From the NCBI RefSeq assembly GCF_000296505.1, contig NZ_JH815209.1, positions 314,908 through 378,907 on the forward strand: a DNA stretch of 64,000 nucleotides. The letters are read 5' to 3'. The notes under the pieces were generated by a model that saw nothing but the letters and a program-made list of their open reading frames with translations, searched no databases and had not been told where the DNA came from. Positions 1 through 6,249 of this stretch are shown here, in pieces; position 1 is the first letter of the stretch, and each line of letters begins with the position of its first letter. Origin of the DNA: Schaalia turicensis ACS-279-V-Col4 (GTDB lineage Bacteria > Actinomycetota > Actinomycetes > Actinomycetales > Actinomycetaceae). The translations under genes and the position numbers were made by a program.

Positions 1-986
1 TCGCGTCCACCTTCTTCGACGAAGTGGGTGAATTGCGAGGTTCGGTGGTACGAGCGTGGAATCTGGTAGATCAGTTCGAGAGCTTTACGTTTGGTTTCCC
101 ACGTGCGATCTCGGTCGACCAGCGCATCCGCGGTATCGGTAGCGTTCGTGGCTAGGCGGAGTTCTTCGATGGATCGACGAACGTCAGGTGATGCGTCGGC
201 GAATTCGTCGATTGCTTCGGGGCGGATGTAGATGGGGTTCAGCCAACGGCGCGAAACCGGTAGGTACGGTGAGTTTTCCATCGGCGTGATCGGGCTGGAC
301 GCATGGATGGGGTTGATGAGCAGGAAGTCTGCTCCCCTGTCGGCGCATACTGACGCGAGATCGGCAAGGTCTTCAGCGTCACCCAATCCCCACGAGCGTG
401 CCGAACGCGTTGAGTACAGCTGTGCAGATACGCCCCAGCGTCGCTTGGCGTCAGCGAGCGGGCCATTGTCAATGTGGTTGGGCGCTACAAGCAAGGTTGC
501 GGAGTGGACTTCTCCGCCTTCAAGCGTTGCGACGATCCGGTGCCAGCCCGGTGCCAGGTGGTCGGGTGTTTCGAAAGTTGCGCGGCCGATCAGCGCGTCA
601 CCGATTTGGCGCGGGGCGATGTAGCGGTCGAGTTGCGTGCAGTCGCCGGATGTTCCGTCTTCGCTGATCCAGGTGACGTGCACCCAGTTGCCGTGGGGGA
701 CGTGGACGGGGAAATCACGGTGTTGTCCTTGGCGTGCCACGATCGTTGGTGGCAGTGTGGCAAGCCAGAATCGGTCTTCTGTTTCCGTCAGCGCGTGGTG
801 GATATCTCCGACCGTTGAGTCGGCGTCAACGTTGACGCCGAGTGCTTTGAGGACAGCGAGCAGAGAGTCAGCTGAAACGAATTTTTGTTGTCCGTACCAG
901 TCCCAGAAGAAGGTTGCGACACCGTTTTTGTCGGCGAGGGCTCGTAGCGTGTCAATATCGGACGCTGCTGGCGCACTCCAGTCCAC
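1..986 (-). CDS. malQ: 4-alpha-glucanotransferase (amylomaltase), 3' end outside window
   Basis: Transfers alpha-1,4-glucan segments between maltodextrins in the cytoplasm, releasing glucose. The visible 328 codons hold an N-terminal beta-sandwich-like part, then the start of the GH77 domain, recognisable by WGLGDAEDLADLA, the stretch FLLINPIHA, then SPYLPVSRRWLNPIYI. These are hallmark amylomaltase blocks. The catalytic residues lie beyond the window edge. GTG at 986 is chosen because AAAGGAG sits 7 bases upstream. A stand-alone PTS EIIB gene lies 92 bases upstream on the same strand, and the glucan genes glgX, glgE, glgB and maltokinase lie about 30-40 kb away. The family call is firm; the full length is unknown because the gene is cut. 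Confidence 0.9.
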   Translation of the reverse strand, partial: MDWSAPAASDIDTLRALADKNGVATFFWDWYGQQKFVSADSLLAVLKALGVNVDADSTVGDIHHALTETEDRFWLATLPPTIVARQGQHRDFPVHVPHGNWVHVTWISEDGTSGDCTQLDRYIAPRQIGDALIGRATFETPDHLAPGWHRIVATLEGGEVHSATLLVAPNHIDNGPLADAKRRWGVSAQLYSTRSARSWGLGDAEDLADLASVCADRGADFLLINPIHASSPITPMENSPYLPVSRRWLNPIYIRPEAIDEFADASPDVRRSIEELRLATNATDTADALVDRDRTWETKRKALELIYQIPRSYHRTSQFTHFVEEGGR

Positions 987-1078
987 GTGTGACTCCTTTG
1001 GTTGCGGGCGTACAGCCAAGTCTATGCGTCAGTCTTGCCCTTGGGAACCGTTGGCCGGCAAAGTGGACGCGACTCTAG

Positions 1079-1333
1079 TTACGCTTCGTTGGCAGTGTCC
1101 CTTTTGACAACAGTTGCCATTTTTTCTGCGATGTCGTCAGATTCTGTGCCTGCGATGATTTGGACGATGTTACCGGATCGGACGACTGCTAGGACGAACG
1201 GCATGCGGAGTGCGTCTTCGTTGACGTTTGCTTGGTTGCCTACTTCGACTCGGATGCGGAGGGAGCACGGTTCGATGTCGATGATGTTGGAAGATCCACC
1301 GAGGGCGTCAACCAACGCGAGAGCCGATTCCAT
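1079..1333 (-). CDS. PTS glucose-family EIIB domain, stand-alone
   Basis: A single 84-residue EIIB domain of the glucose/sucrose PTS class. EIIB is phosphorylated on a cysteine and passes phosphate to a sugar bound by membrane EIIC. The phospho-site is Cys23 in EPCSLRIRVEV, a variant of the usual CxTRLR; the later VVRSGNIVQIIAG and SDDIAEKM match the family. An upstream in-frame ATG exists, but ATG 1333 follows AAGGAG at good spacing and is preferred. No EIIC or EIIA gene is adjacent, so the partner must be encoded elsewhere. The next gene downstream is malQ, which suggests, but does not prove, a maltose or glucose link. Confidence 0.82.
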   Translation of the reverse strand: MESALALVDALGGSSNIIDIEPCSLRIRVEVGNQANVNEDALRMPFVLAVVRSGNIVQIIAGTESDDIAEKMATVVKRDTANEA

Positions 1334-1553
1334 CCCGCTCCTTCCTTCCAAGGCATAGTCCTGTTGCGATCCGCATCACATGGTAGCCCTTTAAACGTAT
1401 GATCGCAATCACTAAACACGGTCAGGCTAGTGTTTTTTGGCTGTTTTTTGCAGCTTTTCTACGTTGTCTAGTGTTGACAGTAGGCGGCTTTCTGCGCCTA
1501 GGGTAGGTGGATTGTGCGGTGGCGTGCGCGAAGTTTCAGGTGAAAATAGATAC

Positions 1554-2513
1554 ATGACTCATCCCATTGATGTTCCGCTGATTTCTACTGAGCCTGTTGC
1601 TTCTGTATTAAGGATTTTGGCTTTGGAGGAGTCTGGTCACGATCGTTTTGTTGGCCATTCGTTGCCTCAGGTGAGGCGTGTTTATGGTGGCCAGGTTGTG
1701 GCGCAGGCGTTGGTTGCTGCCGCTGCGACGATGGATGAGGGGCGTCTTCCTCATTCATTCCACACGTATTTCATGCGTGGTGGCGACCCGTCAATACCGT
1801 TTGAGCTTGAGGTTCAACGTCTTCGCGATGGGCGTTCGTTTTCTTCGCGTCGGGTTGTGTGTCGCCAGGGTGAGAAAGAGATTCTGGCGTTGCAGGCGTC
1901 GTACGAAAAGAACGAGGCTGGCTTGGCTTTCACGTCTGACTCCCCTGCCGTGACACCGCCGGAAGAGCTTTCGAGCGCTTTGGAGATTTTTCGGGCGATG
2001 GATCATCCGGTTGGGCGTTTTTTGGGGAAAACAACGGCATTTGATGTGCGCCATGTTCAGCAGTCGCTGTATACGAAGTCGGATGAGTCGTTGGCCAGTC
2101 GCCAGCAGTTATGGATGAAGCCTCGTGCCGAGGTGCCTGCTGAGGCGAGCCAGCATGTTCATCGCGCTTTGTTGGCGTATGTGATTGATCAGGTGATGTT
2201 GGAGCCTGCGATGCGTGCGTTGGGGTTGTCTTGGATGACTCCTGGCATGTCGGCTGCGTCGTTGGATCATGCGATGTGGTTCCACCGCGATGTGGATATT
2301 AATGAATGGTTGTTGTTCGATGGGACGTGTTCAAATGTGAATTCGTCGCGTACGTTGGTTCGTTATCAGGTGTTTACGCGTAATGGGACGCTGGTCGCTG
2401 AGGCTGAACAGCAGGGGATGTTGCGCGTTCCTGGGAATGGGCAGGCTGGTTCTGGGCGCTGGGGTTTCGGTGTGGATCCAAAGACCGGTCAGTTGCGTGC
2501 TGGTATGGCGTAG
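1554..2513 (+). CDS. tesB: acyl-CoA thioesterase II
   Basis: Hydrolyses acyl-CoA to free fatty acid and CoA in the cytoplasm. The 319 residues form the double hot-dog fold of TesB. The N-terminal half has RVYGGQVVAQAL, SFHTYFMRGGDPSIP and RLRDGRSFSSRRV; the C-terminal half has SLDHAMWFHRD and AEAEQQGMLR, which carry the Asp and Gln expected of the Asp-Thr/Ser-Gln catalytic group. The open frame extends 39 codons upstream, but family alignment starts at ATG 1554, with a weak AGGTG upstream. Divergent from the EIIB gene. Just downstream begins the decayed prophage, so tesB marks the left border of the conserved chromosome. Confidence 0.93.
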   Translation: MTHPIDVPLISTEPVASVLRILALEESGHDRFVGHSLPQVRRVYGGQVVAQALVAAAATMDEGRLPHSFHTYFMRGGDPSIPFELEVQRLRDGRSFSSRRVVCRQGEKEILALQASYEKNEAGLAFTSDSPAVTPPEELSSALEIFRAMDHPVGRFLGKTTAFDVRHVQQSLYTKSDESLASRQQLWMKPRAEVPAEASQHVHRALLAYVIDQVMLEPAMRALGLSWMTPGMSAASLDHAMWFHRDVDINEWLLFDGTCSNVNSSRTLVRYQVFTRNGTLVAEAEQQGMLRVPGNGQAGSGRWGFGVDPKTGQLRAGMA

Positions 2514-2579
2514 TTGTGTTGGCGTAGGTGCGGGACGGTTTGGCGTTGTGGAACGCAAACAACCTCAGTTGCCGCAGCT

Positions 2580-2622
2580 ATAGGTAGTGCGGAGTCACCG
2601 CTGGCAACTCTGCACTACCTAT
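2580..2622. repeat. 11-bp perfect inverted repeat after tesB
   Basis: ATAGGTAGTGC at 2580-2590 pairs with GCACTACCTAT at 2612-2622, and the next five inner bases pair apart from one G-T. It lies 66 bases after the tesB stop and at the left limit of recognisable phage sequence. No T-run follows on the plus strand, so it may be a weak terminator of tesB or a relic of the phage boundary. Function is undecided. Confidence 0.6.
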
Positions 2623-2833
2623 TGGGGATCGAGTGAGGCTCAGTCTTCGTAGCAACGCTTGCCTCCACGGGCGAGTACTTCATGCCCTCCTCCAACACGG
2701 CGATCTTGTTGCCGTTTCTCGAAACCCGAAGCTCGTCATCTCGGGGTTAGTTTCATCATGCAACAGCCGGTATAAGGGGTGTTCGAGGGCTTTTCCTTGT
2801 CGCCACCGTCCTTGTAACGGTATACGTGCAGTG

Positions 2834-2867
2834 GTAGTGGAGTGTCCTTGGTTTTTGGGTCCAGGTG
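2834..2867 (+). repeat. left terminal inverted repeat of IS element with target duplication
   Basis: GTAG at 2834-2837 is the target duplication. The element starts at TGGAGTG (2838) and the following ~30 bases match, with several mismatches and one gap, the reverse complement of 4143-4171: shared positions read TGGAGTG, CCT, GGTCCA and GTG. Confidence 0.85.
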
Positions 2868-2918
2868 ACTTGAGTGTTGTCCATTGATGTCCCGCCACTA
2901 GGTGGGGAGAATGGAGCA

Positions 2919-3041
2919 ATGGTGAAAAAGTTCAGTAAGCACACGCCCGAACAAATTGTTCGTAAGCTCAACAAATCACGGGAGTTGAGGGAATCAGGAT
3001 TGGCGACGGCTCAGATCCTCACAGATCCCAGCACTCACTAA
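2919..3041 (+). pseudogene. IS3-family transposase OrfA, N-terminal fragment
   Basis: Forty codons starting MVKKFSKHTPEQIVRKL, the helix-turn-helix N-terminus of IS3-family OrfA (IS407-like group). The match runs to about codon 34 (ATAQIL) and then stops abruptly at TAA 3039. The rest of OrfA, including the leucine zipper and frameshift region, is missing. It lies 81 bases inside the left terminal repeat, the normal position of orfA. Confidence 0.75.
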
Positions 3042-3639
3042 GAACTACTCGATTCAATTGTGCTGAGAGGGTGGTGAAAGACTCATCGAAGTGAGTGCGT
3101 CCGGCGTTGACCCGGATCTCGTTCTCGAACGAGTAGCCCCACAGAGTGCAGACTAGGGTATCAAGAGACCTCCGAGAAGAACTCTCGTGTCCGAACCCAA
3201 AGTTCATGCGTTGGGCGCCCTATCGTGACTACCGAATACTCACACAGACGGATCAACTAATTTGGCTGCCACAGGTCTCTGGTTAGCGCGATCCTGGCCA
3301 AGCCCAGTCATCAGACATTCCTTGTAGACGAGTCGCAGTCTACGGTACCTAGAAGAAGAATCCCTGGCGCGCCGCCTTGCCACGATCAATATCTCGTTGA
3401 ACTTTCATCAAAGCTTCACGCTCTTCGGGCGGAGCTTCATGCATTCTCTTGTCAATTCTCCTTCGCAGAGAGAAATGCCACCAAATGGCAAATCCAACTA
3501 GCACGAGAACCGCGAGCACAATCCATTCAGCGATAGTCATATTTTAGTATCTCACAAGGTTCCCCCTCCCCCGCACAGCAAGGATTCGGCGTTGAAGCAT
3601 CCCGGGTTTTGTTCCGAGGTTTTTGTGAGAGGATTTCGC
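3042..3639. other. non-IS interior of the IS element
   Basis: About 600 bases between the OrfA fragment and the transposase remnant. No IS3 protein motif could be read in either strand of most of it. It contains one plausible small gene (3349-3540, minus) and a 62-codon minus-strand open frame at 3019-3207 that I do not recognise. Origin unknown: either an insertion into the IS or recombination between two elements. Confidence 0.5.
3349..3540 (-). CDS. small single-span membrane protein, unknown
   Basis: 63 residues: MTIAEW, then a hydrophobic span at about residues 6-23 (IVLAVLVLVGFAIWW region), then a basic stretch LRRRIDKR and a charged tail with EERE and DIDRGK. This layout suggests an inner-membrane protein with a cytoplasmic C-terminus. 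No family is recognised. The codon pattern is compatible with a real gene, but the upstream region has only a weak ribosome site. It lies inside the IS element, antisense to the transposase. It may be cargo, a captured gene, or a chance frame. Confidence 0.45.
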   Translation of the reverse strand: MTIAEWIVLAVLVLVGFAIWWHFSLRRRIDKRMHEAPPEEREALMKVQRDIDRGKAARQGFFF

Positions 3640-4140
3640 ATGCCAAGGAACTATATAAAAGTTTTTGGGGAGCGGGATGTCAGGCTTGTTGAGGATCGTC
3701 TGCGGGATAATCTGGGAGTGTCTGAAACCCGCGAACACGTCGCTTTCATAGTTGCTAGGAAGCTTGATGCTGCTTCGGTGATTGAACTGCTCGACCTTGC
3801 CTGCCTCGAGCATGGTGGACGTCCCAGGGTGATCCGGATGGATAACGGCCCCGAATTCATCTCTCACGCACTGCAAGAGTGGGCAACCGAGGATGGGACA
3901 TTCCAAGCGTTTATCCCGCCCGGTCAGCCATGGCATAACGGGTTCGTTGAATCGTTCCACAACCGGATGAGAGACGAGCTGTTAGAGGACAACAGTATCG
4001 AGAACCTGGAACACGCTCGCCCGCTCGTAAATCTGCGGTCACGACGTTACAAAGACTTCCATCCGCATTCCTCGCTGGGCTACCTCAGCCCACGACAATA
4101 TGCGGAACAATGGAGACAAGAAAACACGGTCAACGCTTAA
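3640..4140 (+). pseudogene. chimeric IS3-family transposase remnant (DDE C-terminal half)
   Basis: An open frame of 166 codons from ATG 3640, preceded by GAGAGG. From about residue 30 it is the second half of an IS3 OrfB catalytic domain: TREHVAF, RVIRMDNGPEFIS (second catalytic Asp, D68), GQPWHNGFVESFHNR (Glu, E104) and HPHSSLGYLSPRQYA. The first catalytic Asp and everything before it are absent. Residues 1-29 (MPRNYIKVFGERDVRLVEDR and on) look instead like the start of an OrfA from a different IS3 group. If so, the frame is an in-phase fusion of two transposases. It cannot be a functional transposase alone. Confidence 0.75.
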
Positions 4141-4142
4141 AC

Positions 4143-4175
4143 CACGTGGACCTAATCCTTAGGCCACTCCAGTAG
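4143..4175 (-). repeat. right terminal inverted repeat of IS element with target duplication
   Basis: Reads inward from 4171 as TGGAGTGGCCTAAGG on the minus strand and matches the left end. GTAG at 4172-4175 repeats the bases at 2834-2837. Confidence 0.85.
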
Positions 4176-4388
4176 CCCGGCTATCGCCTCAGCCAAGATC
4201 CGTACGTAGCCATAGACAGCAGTCATCTGCATCGCGAAACGTTCTGTCACCAGACGCCCAGCAGATGTCGGCCCAAATAGAAACGAATAGAACGGCGTTA
4301 TATGGTGGTTTTTAGCTTCGCACGCTTTGGGACGTAGCCAGTTTTTAGACCCATATAAGTTCCTTCCTGGATATGCGAAAATATCTCT

Positions 4389-4910
4389 ATGAACACGGCC
4401 GGCACTTCGCATCTTCCCGTGCTAGGGGTAGGGCCTATCTATGTATCGGCTATTTTCGCGCTCACGGTCACGGCGAGCATTCTCAGCTATTTAGGTCTCG
4501 CATCAAACGGCGCTATCGCTAACGCGTGGATACGAATACTCATGATTGCAGCAGGCCTGCTCGTGATTGCGGAGGCCGTAATTGTGTGGTGTGCGGCGGT
4601 CTTTGGCTCTCACATGGTCCAAAGTGTCAAGACCGGCAAGCTCATGACCAGTGGGATTTACGCATGGGTGCGCCACCCCGTTTACGCAGCCTTTTTGCTG
4701 TTGAACTGCGGTCTCTTGCTCGTGCAAGCAAACTGGTGGCTGCTAGCCCTACCAGTGATTTATTGGGTAGGCCTGAGCGTCTTGATGAAACACACCGAAG
4801 AGCGCTGGCTAGAAAACAAATTCGGTGACGAATACACCCGCTATGCCACCCGCGTTAACCGCATCCTTCCCTGGCCACCTCATAGCACCAAAAGTCCCCG
4901 CAAATCATAA
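4389..4910 (+). CDS. isoprenylcysteine carboxyl methyltransferase family membrane protein
   Basis: A 173-residue integral membrane protein with four to five hydrophobic spans and the C-terminal signature of the ICMT/phospholipid methyltransferase family: SGIYAWVRHPVYAAFLLL (SAM-binding side), then EERWLENKFGDEYTRYATRV and NRILPW. Family members methylate lipid or prenyl substrates with SAM; the bacterial substrate cannot be told here. It sits between the phage terminase fragment and the portal pseudogene, on the opposite strand. Its last ten codons overlap the terminase 3' end by 31 bases antisense. No strong ribosome site precedes ATG 4389. The frame is intact, unlike the phage genes around it, so it may still work. 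Confidence 0.8.
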   Translation: MNTAGTSHLPVLGVGPIYVSAIFALTVTASILSYLGLASNGAIANAWIRILMIAAGLLVIAEAVIVWCAAVFGSHMVQSVKTGKLMTSGIYAWVRHPVYAAFLLLNCGLLLVQANWWLLALPVIYWVGLSVLMKHTEERWLENKFGDEYTRYATRVNRILPWPPHSTKSPRKS

Positions 4911-5199
4911 ACTGAGCTCGCCTCTGGGGTGTTGCCGCATCTTATTGCCCGATTTAAGGCCATGATGGTAGCGACGACTCCATCGATCTTCTCGGCGGAT
5001 TTTTGTTTGTCGGGTTTGATGTTTCCTGCTGGGTCAGTACGCACATGAATGTTATCGACCATCCAAGCCAGCACTGGGTGCCCGCCATGGGTTAGCTTGC
5101 CCTCTAAGGCAAGTTTCATGAGTTCCTTCGACGGTGGGGACATGTCTTTGAAGCCTTGCCCAAACGGCACCACCGTGAAACCAGCATCCTCAAGGCGGG
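4880..5199 (-). pseudogene. phage terminase large subunit, C-terminal fragment
   Basis: The terminase large subunit cuts and pumps phage DNA. About 105 codons of the C-terminal nuclease region remain: SARLEDAGFTVVPFGQGFKD, MSPPSKELMKLALEGKL, HGGHPVLAWMVDN, RTDPAGNIKPDK and IDGVVATIMALNRA, ending YDLRGLLVL. The natural C-terminus is kept, but the ATPase and the first part of the nuclease domain are gone: recognisable sequence ends at about 5190-5200, right against the stop codon of the nucleoside hydrolase. It precedes the portal remnant in the usual terminase-portal order, both on the minus strand. No usable start is evident. Confidence 0.85.
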
Positions 5200-5202
5200 C
5201 AC

Positions 5203-6138
5203 TCAGTAAAACCTCACCAGCTGTTGAACCAAGCGCCCTGCAAGCTCGTCTTCAAGTTCGAATACGGCGCGGACGTTGCCCGACGGGTCGAGGCGTTCGA
5301 TTGTTTGGCCTCGTCCTTCACCATCGGTGGTATCGACGCTGACTCGCATCTGTTCGCTCCGCTTGGCACTCGACATTCTGCTGGCGAGCGCCACTGTCAT
5401 CGGATCGTGGAGCGCGCATGAACGCCGACCGAAGACGTCCGTGTAGAAGTCGAAGTACAGGTTGAGGATCTCGCCGAGCGCGCTGACGAAGGGGTGCGAG
5501 TGTTCCAGTAGCGCTCGTCGATGTTCTTCGAACATCGGGTATTGCATCGTCACATCAAGAGGAACCAAGGTAATCGGCCATTTGGCATCAAAGACCCGCT
5601 GCGCCGCTTCGGGATCGTTCGCGATATTGGCCTCTGCGACAGGCGAAACATTTCCGGGCACGCGTAGTGCGCCACCCATGATGACAAGCTCTTTCACGAG
5701 CTGTGGCAACGCCGGCTCCAATTCAATCGCGTGCGCAAGGTTCGTCAGCGGTCCGACAGCAATAACAACGAGGCTACCCGTATACTCGCTCGCGAGATCG
5801 ATCAGAAGCTCGGCCGCACTCCTCGTATCAGCGGCTTGGGTCGACGCGGGAAGTTCGACGTTGCCAACGCCATTTTCCCCATGGATATGGGGCACTCCCC
5901 CGTCATAAGGGTGGGTAAGGAAGTCGTGTGCACCAGTCGCGACTGGTATCCCCGATCGTCCCGCTAAAGCAAGAAGATCAAGCGTGTTTCGCGTTGCCTG
6001 TTCGGCATCAGTATTCCCAGAAACGCACCCAACGCCGACGAGCTTCAGGCTGGGGTTGGCAAGACAGAGGGCCAATGCCAGCGCATCATCGATTCCCGTA
6101 TCGCAGTCCAAGAACACTGGTGTTTGAGTTGGGATCAT
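5203..6138 (-). CDS. ribonucleoside hydrolase (IunH/Rih family)
   Basis: Hydrolyses the N-glycosidic bond of nucleosides to base plus ribose, a salvage reaction. The 311 residues start with VFLDCDTGIDDALALAL, the calcium-binding Asp cluster (D11, D13, D17, D18) of the family. Later blocks GVGCVSGN, VATGAHDFL, GENGVGNVELP, VIAVGPLTNLAHAI and VIMGGALRVPGNV match the core fold. AAGGAAAG lies just before ATG 6138. Substrate preference (pyrimidine or purine) cannot be read safely. The stop codon abuts the phage terminase fragment; length and C-terminus appear complete. Confidence 0.93.
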   Translation of the reverse strand: MIPTQTPVFLDCDTGIDDALALALCLANPSLKLVGVGCVSGNTDAEQATRNTLDLLALAGRSGIPVATGAHDFLTHPYDGGVPHIHGENGVGNVELPASTQAADTRSAAELLIDLASEYTGSLVVIAVGPLTNLAHAIELEPALPQLVKELVIMGGALRVPGNVSPVAEANIANDPEAAQRVFDAKWPITLVPLDVTMQYPMFEEHRRALLEHSHPFVSALGEILNLYFDFYTDVFGRRSCALHDPMTVALASRMSSAKRSEQMRVSVDTTDGEGRGQTIERLDPSGNVRAVFELEDELAGRLVQQLVRFY

Positions 6139-6197
6139 TTGTCTTTCCTTGCCTCTTACGTTCCCCTAACGGGCCCCTGATGTGACCACGATATAAC

Positions 6198-6233
6198 GAA
6201 GTGGAGCGTAGCCAATCGGCTACGCTCCACTTC
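6198..6233 (-). terminator. hairpin after ettA
   Basis: A perfect 16-bp inverted repeat, GAAGTGGAGCGTAGCC with its complement, separated by AATC, 17 bases after the ettA stop. The tail on the minus strand is only modestly T-rich (GTTATAT). Confidence 0.75.
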
Positions 6234-6249
6234 CTGGGCTCTACGATTC

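Larger units (their letters stand above)
2838..4171 (+). mobile_element. degenerate, mosaic IS3-family insertion sequence
   Basis: The limits come from imperfect ~30-bp terminal inverted repeats beginning TGGAGTG and from a 4-bp target duplication GTAG on both sides. Removing the element rejoins the portal reading frame, which confirms the ends. The left part carries the first 40 codons of an OrfA (TPEQIVRKL motif). The right part carries the C-terminal half of an IS3-type DDE transposase. The middle, about 3042-3639, does not look like IS3 sequence and holds a possible small membrane protein gene on the opposite strand. Total length, 1334 bp, is within the normal range for the family. It should be immobile without help because no complete transposase remains. 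Confidence 0.8.
2615..4354 (-). pseudogene. phage portal protein (HK97-type), frameshifted and split by an IS element
   Basis: Portal proteins form the dodecameric DNA gate of tailed-phage heads. The ATG at 4354 has AAGGAA upstream and reads MGLK; one frame change then gives NWLRPKA, FYSFLFGPTSAGR and AMQMTAVYGYVRILAEAIAG. The IS is inserted here (2838-4171). Removing it and one copy of the 4-bp duplication restores AGLPLHVYRYKDGGDKEK in frame. After another frame change the sequence reads ALEHPLYRLLHDETNPEMTS and FGFRE. A deletion with a third frame change then gives NGNKIAVLEEGMKYSPV. All blocks are typical portal motifs in correct order. The gene is clearly dead: at least three frame changes, loss of most of the C-terminal half, and the IS. 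Confidence 0.82.

Noticed and set aside
2580..2622. Inverted repeat as a phage attachment site
   Set aside because: No matching copy was found at the other end of the island near 5200.
3019..3207. 62-codon minus-strand frame in the IS interior
   Set aside because: No recognisable family, no good ribosome site; not enough to call a gene.
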